From [Clostridium] symbiosum (GTDB lineage Bacteria; Bacillota; Clostridia; Lachnospirales; Lachnospiraceae), in NCBI GenBank assembly GCA_036419695.1, contig CP143946.1, positions 3,094,001-3,158,000 on the forward strand: a stretch of DNA of 64,000 nt. Direction: 5' to 3'. The notes under the pieces were generated by a model that was not told the origin of the DNA, did not search any database, and saw only the letters and a program-made list of their open reading frames with translations. Position 1 is the first letter of the stretch. Each line of letters opens with the position of its first letter. Positions 16,104 to 24,941 of this stretch are shown one piece after another. The translations under genes and the position numbers were made by a program.

Positions 16104-16522
16104 ATATCAGCGGATTAACAGAAGGCATTGTCCTGGATCATATCCAGGCCGGAAAAAGCATGGATATTTATTTTAAACTGGGTCTGGAAAAACTGGACTG
16201 TCAGACCGCCATTATCAAGAATGCCAAGAGCCGGAAGATGGGCAAAAAAGACATTATCAAGATCGACGGCGGACTCGACCTGGTGAACCTGGATATCCTG
16301 GGCTATATCGACCACAATATCACGATCAATATCATCAAGGACGGCCATATCGTAGAAAAAAAGAGGGTGAAGATGCCGAAGAAAATCACCAATGTAATCT
16401 ACTGCAAAAACCCTCGCTGCATCACCTCCATCGAGCAGGAGCTCCCGCATATCTTCTATCTTGCGGATGAGAAAAAAGAAATCTACAGATGCCAGTACTG
16501 TGAGGAGAAATATTCAAAATAA
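16097..16522 (+). CDS. pyrI: Aspartate carbamoyltransferase regulatory subunit
   Basis: The 141-residue allosteric chain has an N-terminal nucleotide-binding domain (MLNISGLTEGIVLDHIQAGKS) and a C-terminal zinc domain with four cysteines (Cys103, 108, 132, 135). In known complexes those cysteines bind Zn and contact PyrB. It is slightly shorter than the 150-residue enteric protein. Its presence predicts a regulated dodecameric enzyme of the PyrBI type. Confidence 0.96.
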   Translation: MLNISGLTEGIVLDHIQAGKSMDIYFKLGLEKLDCQTAIIKNAKSRKMGKKDIIKIDGGLDLVNLDILGYIDHNITINIIKDGHIVEKKRVKMPKKITNVIYCKNPRCITSIEQELPHIFYLADEKKEIYRCQYCEEKYSK

Positions 16523-16530
16523 GGATTTTA

Positions 16531-17300
16531 TTGAGGAATGAGAACGCCGCCGGGACGGTCGGGGGGCGGGATGGTGAGAGGGGGACTATGAGTCTTCAGT
16601 CCCGGTTTGCAGGTTGTCGCGGGTGGGGAATCCGGGCAGAAAAAGTTCCTCCGGGAAACGCTTGCGCTCTTTGGAGTACATAGCGGACACTAACCTCGAA
16701 AATACCTCGGTAAGTGCCGATGAACTCCCAGGTTCCCTGCGGAATCTTTTTCTCCCGGATCCTCCACGGGAAGGTTATGGCCGGGACTGAGGACGCGAAG
16801 GTTGTCGCCATCCCGAACCCCGGCCTGCGGCCGCTGAATTGTTCTTATTCCTTCAAAGGGGGGAGGTACTGTCGCTGCCACTACATTTCCCCGAATTCCA
16901 GAAGAATGACTCCTGTATGGTATTCAATTGATGAATATGCTCTTTGGTGTTTTACCTATCCTTGAATAACCGTTGAATTTTTGATTCATCATATAATTTA
17001 GCTTTAGATTTATCTCTGAATTCAGCCCGAAACATCTTCAAAAGGTAAAAGCTTCACGACTCCATAGTGGACGCGACAATACCTCCCTCCCCACTTGACG
17101 AAAGAGACAATCAGCCCCTGAAGCCGGCGGACGGGGCAACACACTTCCCTGAGTCTTCAGTCCCGTCGACAACCTGCCCGGGGAAGGAATCTTTTCTCCT
17201 GGATTCCCCCTCACCACAACCTACAAACCGGGACTGAAGACTCATATCCAACCTCCCACTCCCCCGTCCGCCGTCTTACAGAGGCGTCCTCACATCTCAA
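16531..17300 (+). repeat. Large palindromic interspersed repeat, copy A
   Basis: A GC-rich, gene-free element between pyrI and rnpB. The left end (TTGAGGAATGAGAACGCC) and right end (complement of TTGAGATGTGAGGACGCC) form long imperfect terminal inverted repeats. Inside each end a TGAGTCTTCAGTCCCG / CGGGACTGAAGACTCA type stem recurs. The centre carries GGAGGTACTGTCGCTGCCACTA facing TAGTGGACGCGACAATACCTCC. The first ~605 bp match copy B (27909-28513) closely. Copy A lacks the inner part of the right-hand arm present in copy B. No ORF is credible. Confidence 0.8.
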
Positions 17301-17348
17301 CTAAATCCCTGGACAAAAGCAGAAAAATATGATAAACTTGTAACGTTT

Positions 17349-17706
17349 TGAGTAAGACAAATGGCCGCGGCTGCAGGACCGAAAGGCTGCAGGTGAGGAA
17401 AGTCCGGGCTTCACAGGGCAGGATGCCAGATAACGTCTGGTGGAGGCGACTCCAAGGACAGTGCAACAGAAATATACCGCTGGACAGGCACTTTGTGCCG
17501 GTTCCAGTAAGGGTGGAAGGGCAGTGTAAGAGACTACCGCCTGGCTGGTAACAGCCGGGGCACATGTAAACCCCATCCGAAGCAAGACCGAACAGGAGGC
17601 GTAAGGCGGCCCGTCTGCCTCCGGGTAGGTCGCTTGAATTTACCGGCGACGGTAAAACTAGATAGATGGCCATTCAACGACATAACCCGGCTTATCGTCT
17701 TGCTCA
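17349..17706 (+). ncRNA. rnpB: RNase P RNA, class A
   Basis: Catalytic RNA of RNase P. Conserved blocks are in order: GAGGAAAGTCCGGGCT near 17393, GCAACAGAAATATACC, GTAAACCCCATCCG, and the 3' block AGATAGATGGCC followed by ACATAACCCGGCTTATC. The P1 helix is TGAGTAAGAC at the start paired with GTCTTGCTCA at the end, which fixes the boundaries. ORFs overlapping it are shadows. Confidence 0.95.
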
Positions 17707-17908
17707 AAACATTTTAACGTCTCATTTTAAATCTGCCGCATCAGGCTGAACTCTTCTAAATTTTTCTAAAGGCTGTTAACCTTCTTTTCCGGCCCCCTAA
17801 ATTCCTTTGTAAAAATAAACGGCACGAATAATACCAGATTAAAGATCAGAAGCAGCGGGACATCCTTCCAGACGATTAGCTGATTATTAATCATGTCCGC
17901 ATAAGGAT

Positions 17909-18576
17909 TTAACGGAGGCGAGGAGAACGCGTCCGGAACGGACCATGTCCGGTGTGGTGAGGGGGCTGGCTGAGTCTTTTGTCTCCGATTGGAGGTTGTC
18001 GTGAGGGGGGGAATCCGGCAGGTTATCGCCGGGGACAAAAGACTCAGGCGGGGGGCACGGCACTGGACATAGTCCGCTCCGGACGCTGATTGTCTCTAAC
18101 CTTAAATGGGGAGGGCCCTGTCGCGGCCACTACGAAGCTGCGATACTTTTACGGTCTGACGGTATCTCACCAAACCAGTCAGAGACCGGATAGCAGAAAT
18201 TTTGAAGCATTCTTAGAAACATAGTGGTTGCGACGCTCCTCCTCCCCCTTTGAAGGAATAAGAACAATTCAGCGGCCGCAGGCCGGGGTTCGGGATGGCG
18301 AAAACCAACGCGTCTTCAGTCCCGGGCCATAACCTTCCTGTGGGGAAGAAGGGAGAAAAAGATTCCGGAGGGAACCTGGGAGTCCATCGGCACTTAGACG
18401 GCGTTCTTTGACGTCTTAGTACCGTTATGCACTCCAAAGAGCGCAAGCGTTTCCCGCAGGAACTTTTTCTGCCCGGATTCCCCACCCACGACAACCTGCA
18501 AGCCGTGACTGAAGACTCACAACCTCCCTCTCACCATCCCGCCCCCGGCCGTCCCGGCGGCGTTCTCATTCCTCAA
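17909..18576 (-). repeat. Large palindromic interspersed repeat, copy C (diverged, inverted)
   Basis: The right end on the plus strand reads as the reverse complement of the left end of copies A/B (GGCGTTCTCATTCCTCAA), so this copy is inverted. The arm near 17950-18040 has TGAGTCTTTTGTCTCC facing GGGGACAAAAGACTCA. In copy A the same place has TGAGTCTTCAGTCCC facing GGGACTGAAGACTCA. Both strands of the stem changed together. The central TGTCGCGGCCACTA / TAGTGGTTGCGACG stem is also retained. Confidence 0.75.
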
Positions 18577-18591
18577 CTGATATGTAATGAC

Positions 18592-19000
18592 TTTTGTCAA
18601 GTGTAAATTGCGGAACTTCACCACATACTTTTATTTTTTGTTTCTGAAGACATCTGGAAAGAGCTTCGGAGTGTCAGTTCCCGGCATTGGCCACTCTGAT
18701 ATTCGTGGATTGGTTACCTACAGGTCAATGGTCCGCCGTGGGCTCTACCGTCTAATTGCGTGGATCACAAATATTTGTGCCTACATAGTTGAGGCGTAGA
18801 TAGCCCGAACCTTGAAATGGCCGAAACCCTTTCAAGATGTCTTCAGTTGTTACTTTGGATTGTGGCTAGATGTATGTGGCGCTAGCCAGCTTACATCGGC
18901 TTGTTTACCCGCTACTGTAGCGGGCGGTTACTGTCAGGGCCCTGACGCCGCAGGCGGTGCGCAGCAGCCTTGACCGGAGCCGCACGGTGCTGTAACCGTA
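18592..19000 (-). ncRNA. Candidate bridge-RNA region of the IS110 element
   Basis: About 400 bp of non-coding sequence lies downstream of the transposase, rich in local inverted repeats (for example CGCTACTGTAGCG near 18910 and GTCAGGGCCCTGAC near 18932). In the IS1111 group the bridge RNA is encoded on this side of the recombinase gene. I infer the location; no structure was computed. Confidence 0.4.
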
Positions 19001-20122
19001 TCAGGCTATGTGATCCGTCATCATTCCCCACATGAAACAGGCCAGTTCCCTTGCGATTGCTGTTTTTGCTACATTGCTGCGCTTGTTCTGTCCAAGCACC
19101 ATTTTGTAATAGCGCCGCCTTAGGCGCTCATTGGCCTTGTCTGCGTAAGCAATCACCTGTGGTGTATTTCCACTCTGGCGGGCTTTTAATTCCCTAGACT
19201 TGTATCCGATTTGCCCACGGCTATAACTCTGCGCCGCTTCAACCAGCAACCGGCGCACGTGGGTGTTCCCTGCCTTGGTGATGCCAAGCCTCTGTCGTCC
19301 GTCCCCGCTGGAATCTTCGCCTGGTACCAGCCCCAGGTACGATGCAAACCGGTCTGCTGTCGCAAACCGCTTGAAATCGCCAACCTCCACTATGACAGAC
19401 AAGGCGGTCTGGGTTTTGACGCCAAGTAAACAGGTGAGCTTTTTGACATCTTCCCGATATTCCTCCCTGGACCCAAGCTCCTCAATACGCTGCTCAAGAC
19501 GCTCCAGTTTATTGCTGAGCTGATCGAAGGTCAACAGATATTCGTCGAGAATCTCCTTGTACAGGCCATCCGGGGTCAATGCCCTGAGCCATTTGATATG
19601 GGTTTGAGTCCAGTGGCTGCCGCCTCTCTCATAGCGATAATTATGGCGCAAGCAGAATGCCAGGATCTGCTGCTTTATCTTTTTAAGCGCCAGCTTGTGG
19701 TCGGTTCGCATCCGGAGATATTCCTTGATTTCTTCATCCTGCTCCGTAGGGACATGGACCGGGCTATAATTATGCTGGGCCAAGCAGCGGCCAATCAGGG
19801 CAGCGTCGCGTTTGTCTGTTTTTATTTTTTTCTTCCCACGCTTCTGTAACATGGTAGTCGGAGCGAGGATTACGCAGTTAACATGATGTTCCGTTAACTG
19901 ATGATATAAAGTGAAGCCGAGACAGCCAGCCTCATAACCGCATATGAAATACGCATCCTTTCCGTAAATGGTACGCAGAAACTCGAGATATTTTAGGACT
20001 TGTTTGTAATCCGATTCGACTTTCTGGACATGGGACGCTTTGTCTTCTTCGATTGTGAAGCTGCAAAGTGAAAAACTTTCCTTATGAACATCCATTCCTA
20101 CGTAAACTGTGTTATAATTCAT
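19001..20122 (-). CDS. IS110-family transposase (DEDD recombinase)
   Basis: The 373-residue protein has an N-terminal RuvC-like DEDD domain starting YVGMDVHKESF (Asp11). It includes ICGYEAG and IKTDKRDAALIGRCL with the later acidic residues. The C-terminal Transposase_20 domain has LLGVKTQTALSVIVEVGDFKRF, then SYLGLVPGEDSSG and GITKAGNTHVRRLLVEAA, which includes the conserved serine region. Length and motifs are complete, so it could be active. Enzymes of this family use a bridge RNA to choose target and donor sites. Confidence 0.93.
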   Translation of the reverse strand: MNYNTVYVGMDVHKESFSLCSFTIEEDKASHVQKVESDYKQVLKYLEFLRTIYGKDAYFICGYEAGCLGFTLYHQLTEHHVNCVILAPTTMLQKRGKKKIKTDKRDAALIGRCLAQHNYSPVHVPTEQDEEIKEYLRMRTDHKLALKKIKQQILAFCLRHNYRYERGGSHWTQTHIKWLRALTPDGLYKEILDEYLLTFDQLSNKLERLEQRIEELGSREEYREDVKKLTCLLGVKTQTALSVIVEVGDFKRFATADRFASYLGLVPGEDSSGDGRQRLGITKAGNTHVRRLLVEAAQSYSRGQIGYKSRELKARQSGNTPQVIAYADKANERLRRRYYKMVLGQNKRSNVAKTAIARELACFMWGMMTDHIA

Positions 20123-20223
20123 TTGATGACCTCCATTTGTATGCGGTAATCCCTGTTACCTTTGTTCTTAACAAACTTTAGTATACAGGTAAATCCACGA
20201 ATTTACAAACTGGGGGTCATTAC

Positions 20224-20310
20224 TTATTGTCTAAATCCCCAGATTGCCTGCGGCACGATCAAAATTGCAACCGCCTGCCGACCGAACCGTTCGGGTCCGT
20301 GAGGCAGAAA
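20224..20310. other. Short spacer at the right flank of the IS110 element
   Basis: No gene. It contains a small hairpin (CCGAACCGTTCGGG, about 20283-20296). Confidence 0.4.
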
Positions 20311-20365
20311 ACGGCATCTGTCCCGGTCATGCGATTCTACCTGGCATGACTGGGACAGATGCCGT
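20311..20365 (-). terminator. Terminator downstream of the nucleoside kinase gene
   Basis: ACGGCATCTGTCCCGGTCATGC pairs almost fully with GCATGACTGGGACAGATGCCGT. Read on the minus strand it is followed by a TTTT run, as expected for the end of the operon that starts with dgt. Confidence 0.75.
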
Positions 20366-20487
20366 CCAAGACGCCTATCCGTATTCTTTTGCGGTTCATT
20401 TTTAAAGCAGCCTCCAATTCGGGGGATAACAAAGCATGAAGAAATGAACGCAGTAACTAGGGTAAATTCTTTTGGTGTTATAAGCGC

Positions 20488-22143
20488 CTACACCCTGAAA
20501 CAGCTTCCTCCGACAAATTCTCTGAGGATGGAGTTCTGCGGAATTCTCTCGCTGCTCACACCCAGGAAATAATCCAGGAATTTAAGCAGGCGCTTTGCCT
20601 CCGGGTATTCTTCGGAATCTCTGGGAACGCTGTAAAGAAGCGGCTCCGCATACTGCTTCAGCACCGCCAGCTCATAGAGCAGGGCCGAGTTAAACATGAC
20701 GTCTGCCTCCTCCTGATACGGGAAAATATTCCGCTCCTCCCCTCTTCTCACGGAATCCCACATTCTGATTGTGACCTGGGCCGAGGATCCTCTCGTCCTG
20801 TCATCCCGGATCATTCTCCGGAGCAGTCTGCCGTCGGTTGTCGGAATCCGGTTGTGCTCATCGACATTTAACTGTGTCAATGCGCTGATATAAATCCTGA
20901 ATTTACTCTCCTTCGGCAGGGAGTAGGACAATTTGTCGTTGAGGCAGTGAATCCCTTCGATTACCAGAATATCTTCCTCACCGAGCTGCAGGAAATCTCC
21001 CTTGTACTCTCTCTCGCCGCTGACAAAATTGTACCTCGGAATTTCCACCCTTTCCCCTGCCAAGAGGGCGGTCATATCTTCGTTAAACTGCTTGATATCG
21101 ATGCACTCAAGCGCCTCATAATCATAGTTTCCGTCTTCATCCCTTGGGCTGTTGATCCGGTTTACAAAATAGTCGTCTACCCCGATAGGATGCGGCTTTA
21201 AGCCCAGAGCGCTAAGCTGGATGGACAGACGGTGGGAAAATGTGGTCTTACCCGACGACGACGGCCCGGCGATCATGACAAATTTGTTCTTGCCGGATGC
21301 CGCAATCTGTTCCGCAATATCGCCTATCTTCTTTTCCTGGAGCGCCTCCTGCATCAGAATCAGTTCATTCATTCTGCCCTGGGAAATCGCCTCATTTAAC
21401 GTTCCCACATTGAAAACGCCCAGTTTCTTTCCCCACTGCTCCGACTCTTTCTGCACCTCGAAAAGTTTCCGCCTCGGGCTTAAGGGCATCAGCTTCTCCG
21501 GATTCTTTCTCGACGGCAGAATCAGGACAAATCCTTCATCATAGAGCTGCAGGTCAAAATATTTGATATATCCCGTATTCTGCACCATATATCCGTAAAA
21601 ATAGTCCTCAAAATTTTCGATACTGTAGATATTGACCCTGGAAGCGCGGCGGTAATAAAATAATTTTTCCTTATCATACATCCCGTGCTGATGGAACAGT
21701 TCAACCGCCTCATCCGTATTCTCGCTGCGTTTTAAGATGGGCAGGCTGAGCGAAACGAGACGCCTCATCTCTTCCTTCACCCGATCGAGCAGCTCCTGAT
21801 TCAGTATCAGAGAGCCCTCCGTCTCAATATAGAGACCGTTGCCCACGGAAAAGCATACGGTCAGGCTGCTGACATTCTCCTTGCCCACAACGTCGTAAAA
21901 CGCTTTCAACATAAGAAACAGGGCGCTCCTCTGGTAGCTTAAAAAGCCGGCCTTGTCGGCGGCTGTGATAAACCTGAGGCTGCAGTCTTCCTTCAGTGTC
22001 TTATGGAGTTCCTTCAGACGCCCGTCCACCCAGACAAGCAGGATCTCATACTCATAATGATCCTGAAAATCCTTGGCAATCTTGTGGAACGGCGTTCCCT
22101 CCACATACTCCCTTGTCTCTTCCCCTATTGTTACAATCGGCAT
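20488..22143 (-). CDS. Nucleoside (uridine) kinase with N-terminal TGS and ThrRS-like editing-type domain
   Basis: The 551-residue fusion has an N-terminal TGS-like domain (~1-65) and a region resembling the second domain of threonyl-tRNA synthetase (~66-270). The C-terminal uridine/cytidine kinase P-loop domain (~280-520) has Walker A GPSSSGKTT, the GVDDYF loop and IEGIHCLN. This architecture is common in Clostridia and Thermotogae. The kinase phosphorylates nucleosides; the role of the tRNA-synthetase-derived part is unknown. It is the last gene of the minus-strand housekeeping run and precedes the terminator. Confidence 0.88.
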   Translation of the reverse strand: MPIVTIGEETREYVEGTPFHKIAKDFQDHYEYEILLVWVDGRLKELHKTLKEDCSLRFITAADKAGFLSYQRSALFLMLKAFYDVVGKENVSSLTVCFSVGNGLYIETEGSLILNQELLDRVKEEMRRLVSLSLPILKRSENTDEAVELFHQHGMYDKEKLFYYRRASRVNIYSIENFEDYFYGYMVQNTGYIKYFDLQLYDEGFVLILPSRKNPEKLMPLSPRRKLFEVQKESEQWGKKLGVFNVGTLNEAISQGRMNELILMQEALQEKKIGDIAEQIAASGKNKFVMIAGPSSSGKTTFSHRLSIQLSALGLKPHPIGVDDYFVNRINSPRDEDGNYDYEALECIDIKQFNEDMTALLAGERVEIPRYNFVSGEREYKGDFLQLGEEDILVIEGIHCLNDKLSYSLPKESKFRIYISALTQLNVDEHNRIPTTDGRLLRRMIRDDRTRGSSAQVTIRMWDSVRRGEERNIFPYQEEADVMFNSALLYELAVLKQYAEPLLYSVPRDSEEYPEAKRLLKFLDYFLGVSSERIPQNSILREFVGGSCFRV

Positions 22144-22176
22144 ATAACTCCTCCATTCTGAAGTTTTGGTTTTTTA

Positions 22177-22980
22177 TTATATCACATGGTTCGGAAATAC
22201 ATCCCGCTCTTTTATAACGTGAAGTTTCTCTTCCAGGTTTTCCCCCAGGAATTTCTCCATAAATCCGGTGAAAATATGCTCAATCCCGTAGTGTCCGGCG
22301 TCAATCACCGCCATGCCGTTCGCCACAGCGTCAATTCCCTCATGGTGGCCGATATCCCCGGTAATATACACGTCAGCTCCCCATCTGAGCGCTTCGTTTA
22401 ATGTGCTTCCCCCGGAGCCGGGACATACAGCCGCCGTCCTGACGGCAGGACCGCCGTCTTCCACGTCGCCGAATATGGTGACAAAAGGGATTCCATAGGC
22501 TTTTTTAACCGCCTCTCCCGCCTCCCTGAGCGTCATGGCATGCGGAAGTTTTCCGCAGATGCCGATTCCATAATCCTTACCATCATCCGTCTTTCCCATA
22601 ACCTCCAGAACCTCCGTATCCGTAAGGCCCAGGCGGGCGCCCGCCAAATCAGCCATACATCCGGGAGCCGCGTCGAAATTTGTGTGCATTGCATAATAAG
22701 AAATGTCGTTCTGTATCAGTTTCAGTATCCGCCTGCTGATAAAGTCTTCGTCATTCACTTTTTTTAACGGTCTGAATATCAGTGGATGATGGGTGATGAG
22801 CATGTCGGCTCCGCAGTGCACCGCGTCCTCTATGACGGAGTCCGTGGCATCCAGAGCCAGATATACCGTTTTCACCTCTTTGCCGCTTCTGCCCGCCAGA
22901 AGCCCCGGGTTATCCCACTCACACGCCATGGACGGCGGGGCAAGCGCTTCCAGTTTTTTAATCAGTTCCCTGCATTTCAT
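22177..22980 (-). CDS. Nif3-like dinuclear metal centre protein (GTP cyclohydrolase 1 type 2 homologue)
   Basis: The 267-residue YqfO/Nif3 family member has metal-binding signatures LLAGRSGKEVKTV...LDAT, ITHHPLIFRPL (two His) and YITGDIGHHE with a C-terminal HYGIE. Family members form toroidal hexamers; the biochemical role is unsettled, and the cyclohydrolase name is by homology. It overlaps the methyltransferase gene by 23 bp, the conserved order trmK-Nif3 in Firmicutes. Confidence 0.92.
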   Translation of the reverse strand: MKCRELIKKLEALAPPSMACEWDNPGLLAGRSGKEVKTVYLALDATDSVIEDAVHCGADMLITHHPLIFRPLKKVNDEDFISRRILKLIQNDISYYAMHTNFDAAPGCMADLAGARLGLTDTEVLEVMGKTDDGKDYGIGICGKLPHAMTLREAGEAVKKAYGIPFVTIFGDVEDGGPAVRTAAVCPGSGGSTLNEALRWGADVYITGDIGHHEGIDAVANGMAVIDAGHYGIEHIFTGFMEKFLGENLEEKLHVIKERDVFPNHVI

Positions 22981-23659
22981 CCTGTGCCTCCTTTATCATG
23001 TCCCGCCTCGTTAAAAGCTCCCCGAGGCGTCTTGCGGCGCTGTCGGAGTGATTCCCGGACAGTGCCGCAATCAATTCATCCACCGAGCGTCTCTCCTTCT
23101 CCAGAAACTCCCGGAATACTTCGTTATCTTCCTGAATCAGGCATTTTCCATACTCATAAAAGCATTCCCGGCCATAATGCATGGCGCCGTGTCCTGCCTC
23201 GATGACCGTGTAATATTTGCCCTCATCCTTTACCATGGTTTCCCGCAGAATGGTGAAACCGTTCTCCTCCAGATAATGCCTTACGCTTCCGATTTCCGAC
23301 TGGGGTGACAGAATCAGGCGTTCCGTGCTCTCCCACACGTGCCTTCCCGCTTCCAGGATGCGCACGATCAGTTCCCCGCCCATTCCTGCGATAACAATGG
23401 TGTCGGCCTCGCCCGGTTTGAGCTTCAGGAGGCCGTCGCTGAGCCTCACCTTTATCTTATCGGCGAGTCCGTATTCGAGGATATGGTTCTCAGCACGCTC
23501 CAACGGCCCTTTCCGCACATCCATGGCCAGCGCGGAGGGGGAAATTCCTTCCTTTACCAGATAAATCGGTATGTATCCGTGATCAGTTCCTATATCAGCA
23601 ATTTTGCTTCCCTTGCGGACAAAGGAAGCAATCGTCATTAAACGGTGTGATAGTTTCAT
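22958..23659 (-). CDS. trmK: tRNA (adenine(22)-N1)-methyltransferase
   Basis: The 233-residue class I SAM methyltransferase has motif I SKIADIGTDHGYIPIYL (about 19-35). The SAM-acidic loop is ALAMDVRKGPLERAENHI, and the catalytic-region segment is DTIVIAGMGGELIVRIL. TrmK methylates N1 of A22 in the D-loop of tRNAs. Its position between rpoD and the Nif3-like gene is the standard arrangement. It starts 25 bp after rpoD. Confidence 0.92.
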   Translation of the reverse strand: MKLSHRLMTIASFVRKGSKIADIGTDHGYIPIYLVKEGISPSALAMDVRKGPLERAENHILEYGLADKIKVRLSDGLLKLKPGEADTIVIAGMGGELIVRILEAGRHVWESTERLILSPQSEIGSVRHYLEENGFTILRETMVKDEGKYYTVIEAGHGAMHYGRECFYEYGKCLIQEDNEVFREFLEKERRSVDELIAALSGNHSDSAARRLGELLTRRDMIKEAQDEMQGTD

Positions 23660-23684
23660 TTAAAATATCCTCGGTAATTTTTAT

Positions 23685-24803
23685 TTAATCCAGATAATCT
23701 TTCAGTTTTTTGCTGCGGCTTGGATGCCTCAGTTTTCTCAGGGCCTTCGCCTCGATCTGGCGGATGCGCTCCCTGGTTACGTTAAATTCTTTGCCCACTT
23801 CCTCCAGTGTCCTGGGCCTTCCGTCGTCCAGGCCGAACCGCAGGCGGAGAACCTTCTGCTCTCTGTCCGTCAGCGTGTCGAGCACCTCCATCAGCTGCTC
23901 ATGGAGCAGGGTAAAGGTGGCCGCATCCAGAGGAACCTGTACATGGTCATCCTGGATAAAATCGCCGAGGTGGCTGTCTTCCTCCTCACCGATAGGCGTC
24001 TCAAGCGATACGGGATCCTGGGAAATCTTCATAATCTCCCTGACACGCTCCACCGGTATCTCCATGCGCTCCGCCACTTCCTCAGGAAAGGGCTCGCGGC
24101 CAAGCTCCTGAAGAAGCTGTCTGGAGGTACGGATCAGGCGGTTAATCGTCTCAACCATGTGCACCGGAATCCGGATCGTCCTCGCCTGATCAGCGATGGA
24201 ACGCGTGATGGCCTGGCGGATCCACCAGGTCGCATAGGTACTGAACTTAAAACCTTTGGAATAGTCGTATTTCTCCACGGCCTTGATCAGTCCCAGGTTG
24301 CCCTCCTGAATAAGGTCCAGAAACTGCATCCCGCGGCCCACATAGCGCTTTGCGATACTTACCACCAGACGCAGGTTGGCCTCGGCCAGCCGTTTTTTGG
24401 CGTATTCATTGCCCATCTCCATCTGTTTTGCCAGCTCAATCTCTTCATCCGGCGATAAAAGCGGGACTTTTCCAATTTCCTTCAGGTACATCCTGACGGG
24501 ATCTTCTATATTGATTCCATCCGGTACGCTTAAATCTATATTCTCAACATCGATCTCTTCCTCTTCGTTTAATTCCTCCTCGATGAAGAGATCCGGGTCA
24601 ATATCGATATCCTCGTCGAACTGCAGCACATCGACCTTGTTATTCTCGAGAAAATCATACATCTGATCCAACTGATCCGGGCTCAATATTTCACCATGGA
24701 AAAAGTCAAGAATTTCTTTGTTGTCCAATACATTCTTCTTACTTTTCGCCAGTTCTAGAAGCTTTATAAGCTTCTCTTCAAATGTCACTGTCTTTTCTTC
24801 CAT
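23685..24803 (-). CDS. rpoD: Primary RNA polymerase sigma factor RpoD/SigA
   Basis: The 372-residue principal sigma factor has region 1.1-like acidic N-terminus (~1-85) and region 1.2 (DPVRMYLKEIG). The 2.3/2.4 helix (GLIKAVEKYDYSKGFKFSTYATWWIRQAI) recognises the -10 box. Region 4.2 (LEEVGKEFNVTRERIRQIEAKALRKLRHPSR) recognises the -35 box. It follows dnaG by about 140 bp, the classical macromolecular-synthesis order. Confidence 0.97.
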   Translation of the reverse strand: MEEKTVTFEEKLIKLLELAKSKKNVLDNKEILDFFHGEILSPDQLDQMYDFLENNKVDVLQFDEDIDIDPDLFIEEELNEEEEIDVENIDLSVPDGINIEDPVRMYLKEIGKVPLLSPDEEIELAKQMEMGNEYAKKRLAEANLRLVVSIAKRYVGRGMQFLDLIQEGNLGLIKAVEKYDYSKGFKFSTYATWWIRQAITRSIADQARTIRIPVHMVETINRLIRTSRQLLQELGREPFPEEVAERMEIPVERVREIMKISQDPVSLETPIGEEEDSHLGDFIQDDHVQVPLDAATFTLLHEQLMEVLDTLTDREQKVLRLRFGLDDGRPRTLEEVGKEFNVTRERIRQIEAKALRKLRHPSRSKKLKDYLD

Positions 24804-24941
24804 AATTCTCCCATCCCTCCATAGCTTTATTGTATATTCGCTGCTATGAAACCAAAGGCCGCAATATCACGGCCGCTGTTTGATTTCCGGCAGGGCTGTG
24901 AATAATGACAATCAAAGGCTTAATAGTAACGTATTTTCTCC
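24804..24941. other. dnaG-rpoD intergenic spacer with small hairpin
   Basis: GGCCG and CGGCC flank a 7-nt loop at about 24858-24875. It may be a processing site or weak attenuator between the two genes. No T run follows. Confidence 0.35.

Larger units (their letters stand above)
18584..20223 (-). mobile_element. IS110-family insertion sequence (IS1111-like layout)
   Basis: A transposase gene is flanked by long non-coding ends: about 410 bp downstream of the stop and 100 bp upstream of the start. GTAATGAC at 18584-18591 and GTCATTAC at 20216-20223 form an 8-bp perfect inverted pair near the presumed ends, as in IS1111-group elements that carry short subterminal repeats. The element begins within a few bases of the end of repeat copy C. 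Exact ends need comparison with an empty site. Confidence 0.65.

Noticed and set aside
17290..17673. 127-aa and 94-aa minus-strand ORFs over rnpB
   Set aside because: They are antisense to the RNase P RNA and have no protein character.
18213..18494. 93-aa ORF in repeat copy C and similar ORFs in copies A and B
   Set aside because: They are byproducts of GC-rich palindromic repeats; frames are not conserved between copies except by repeat identity.
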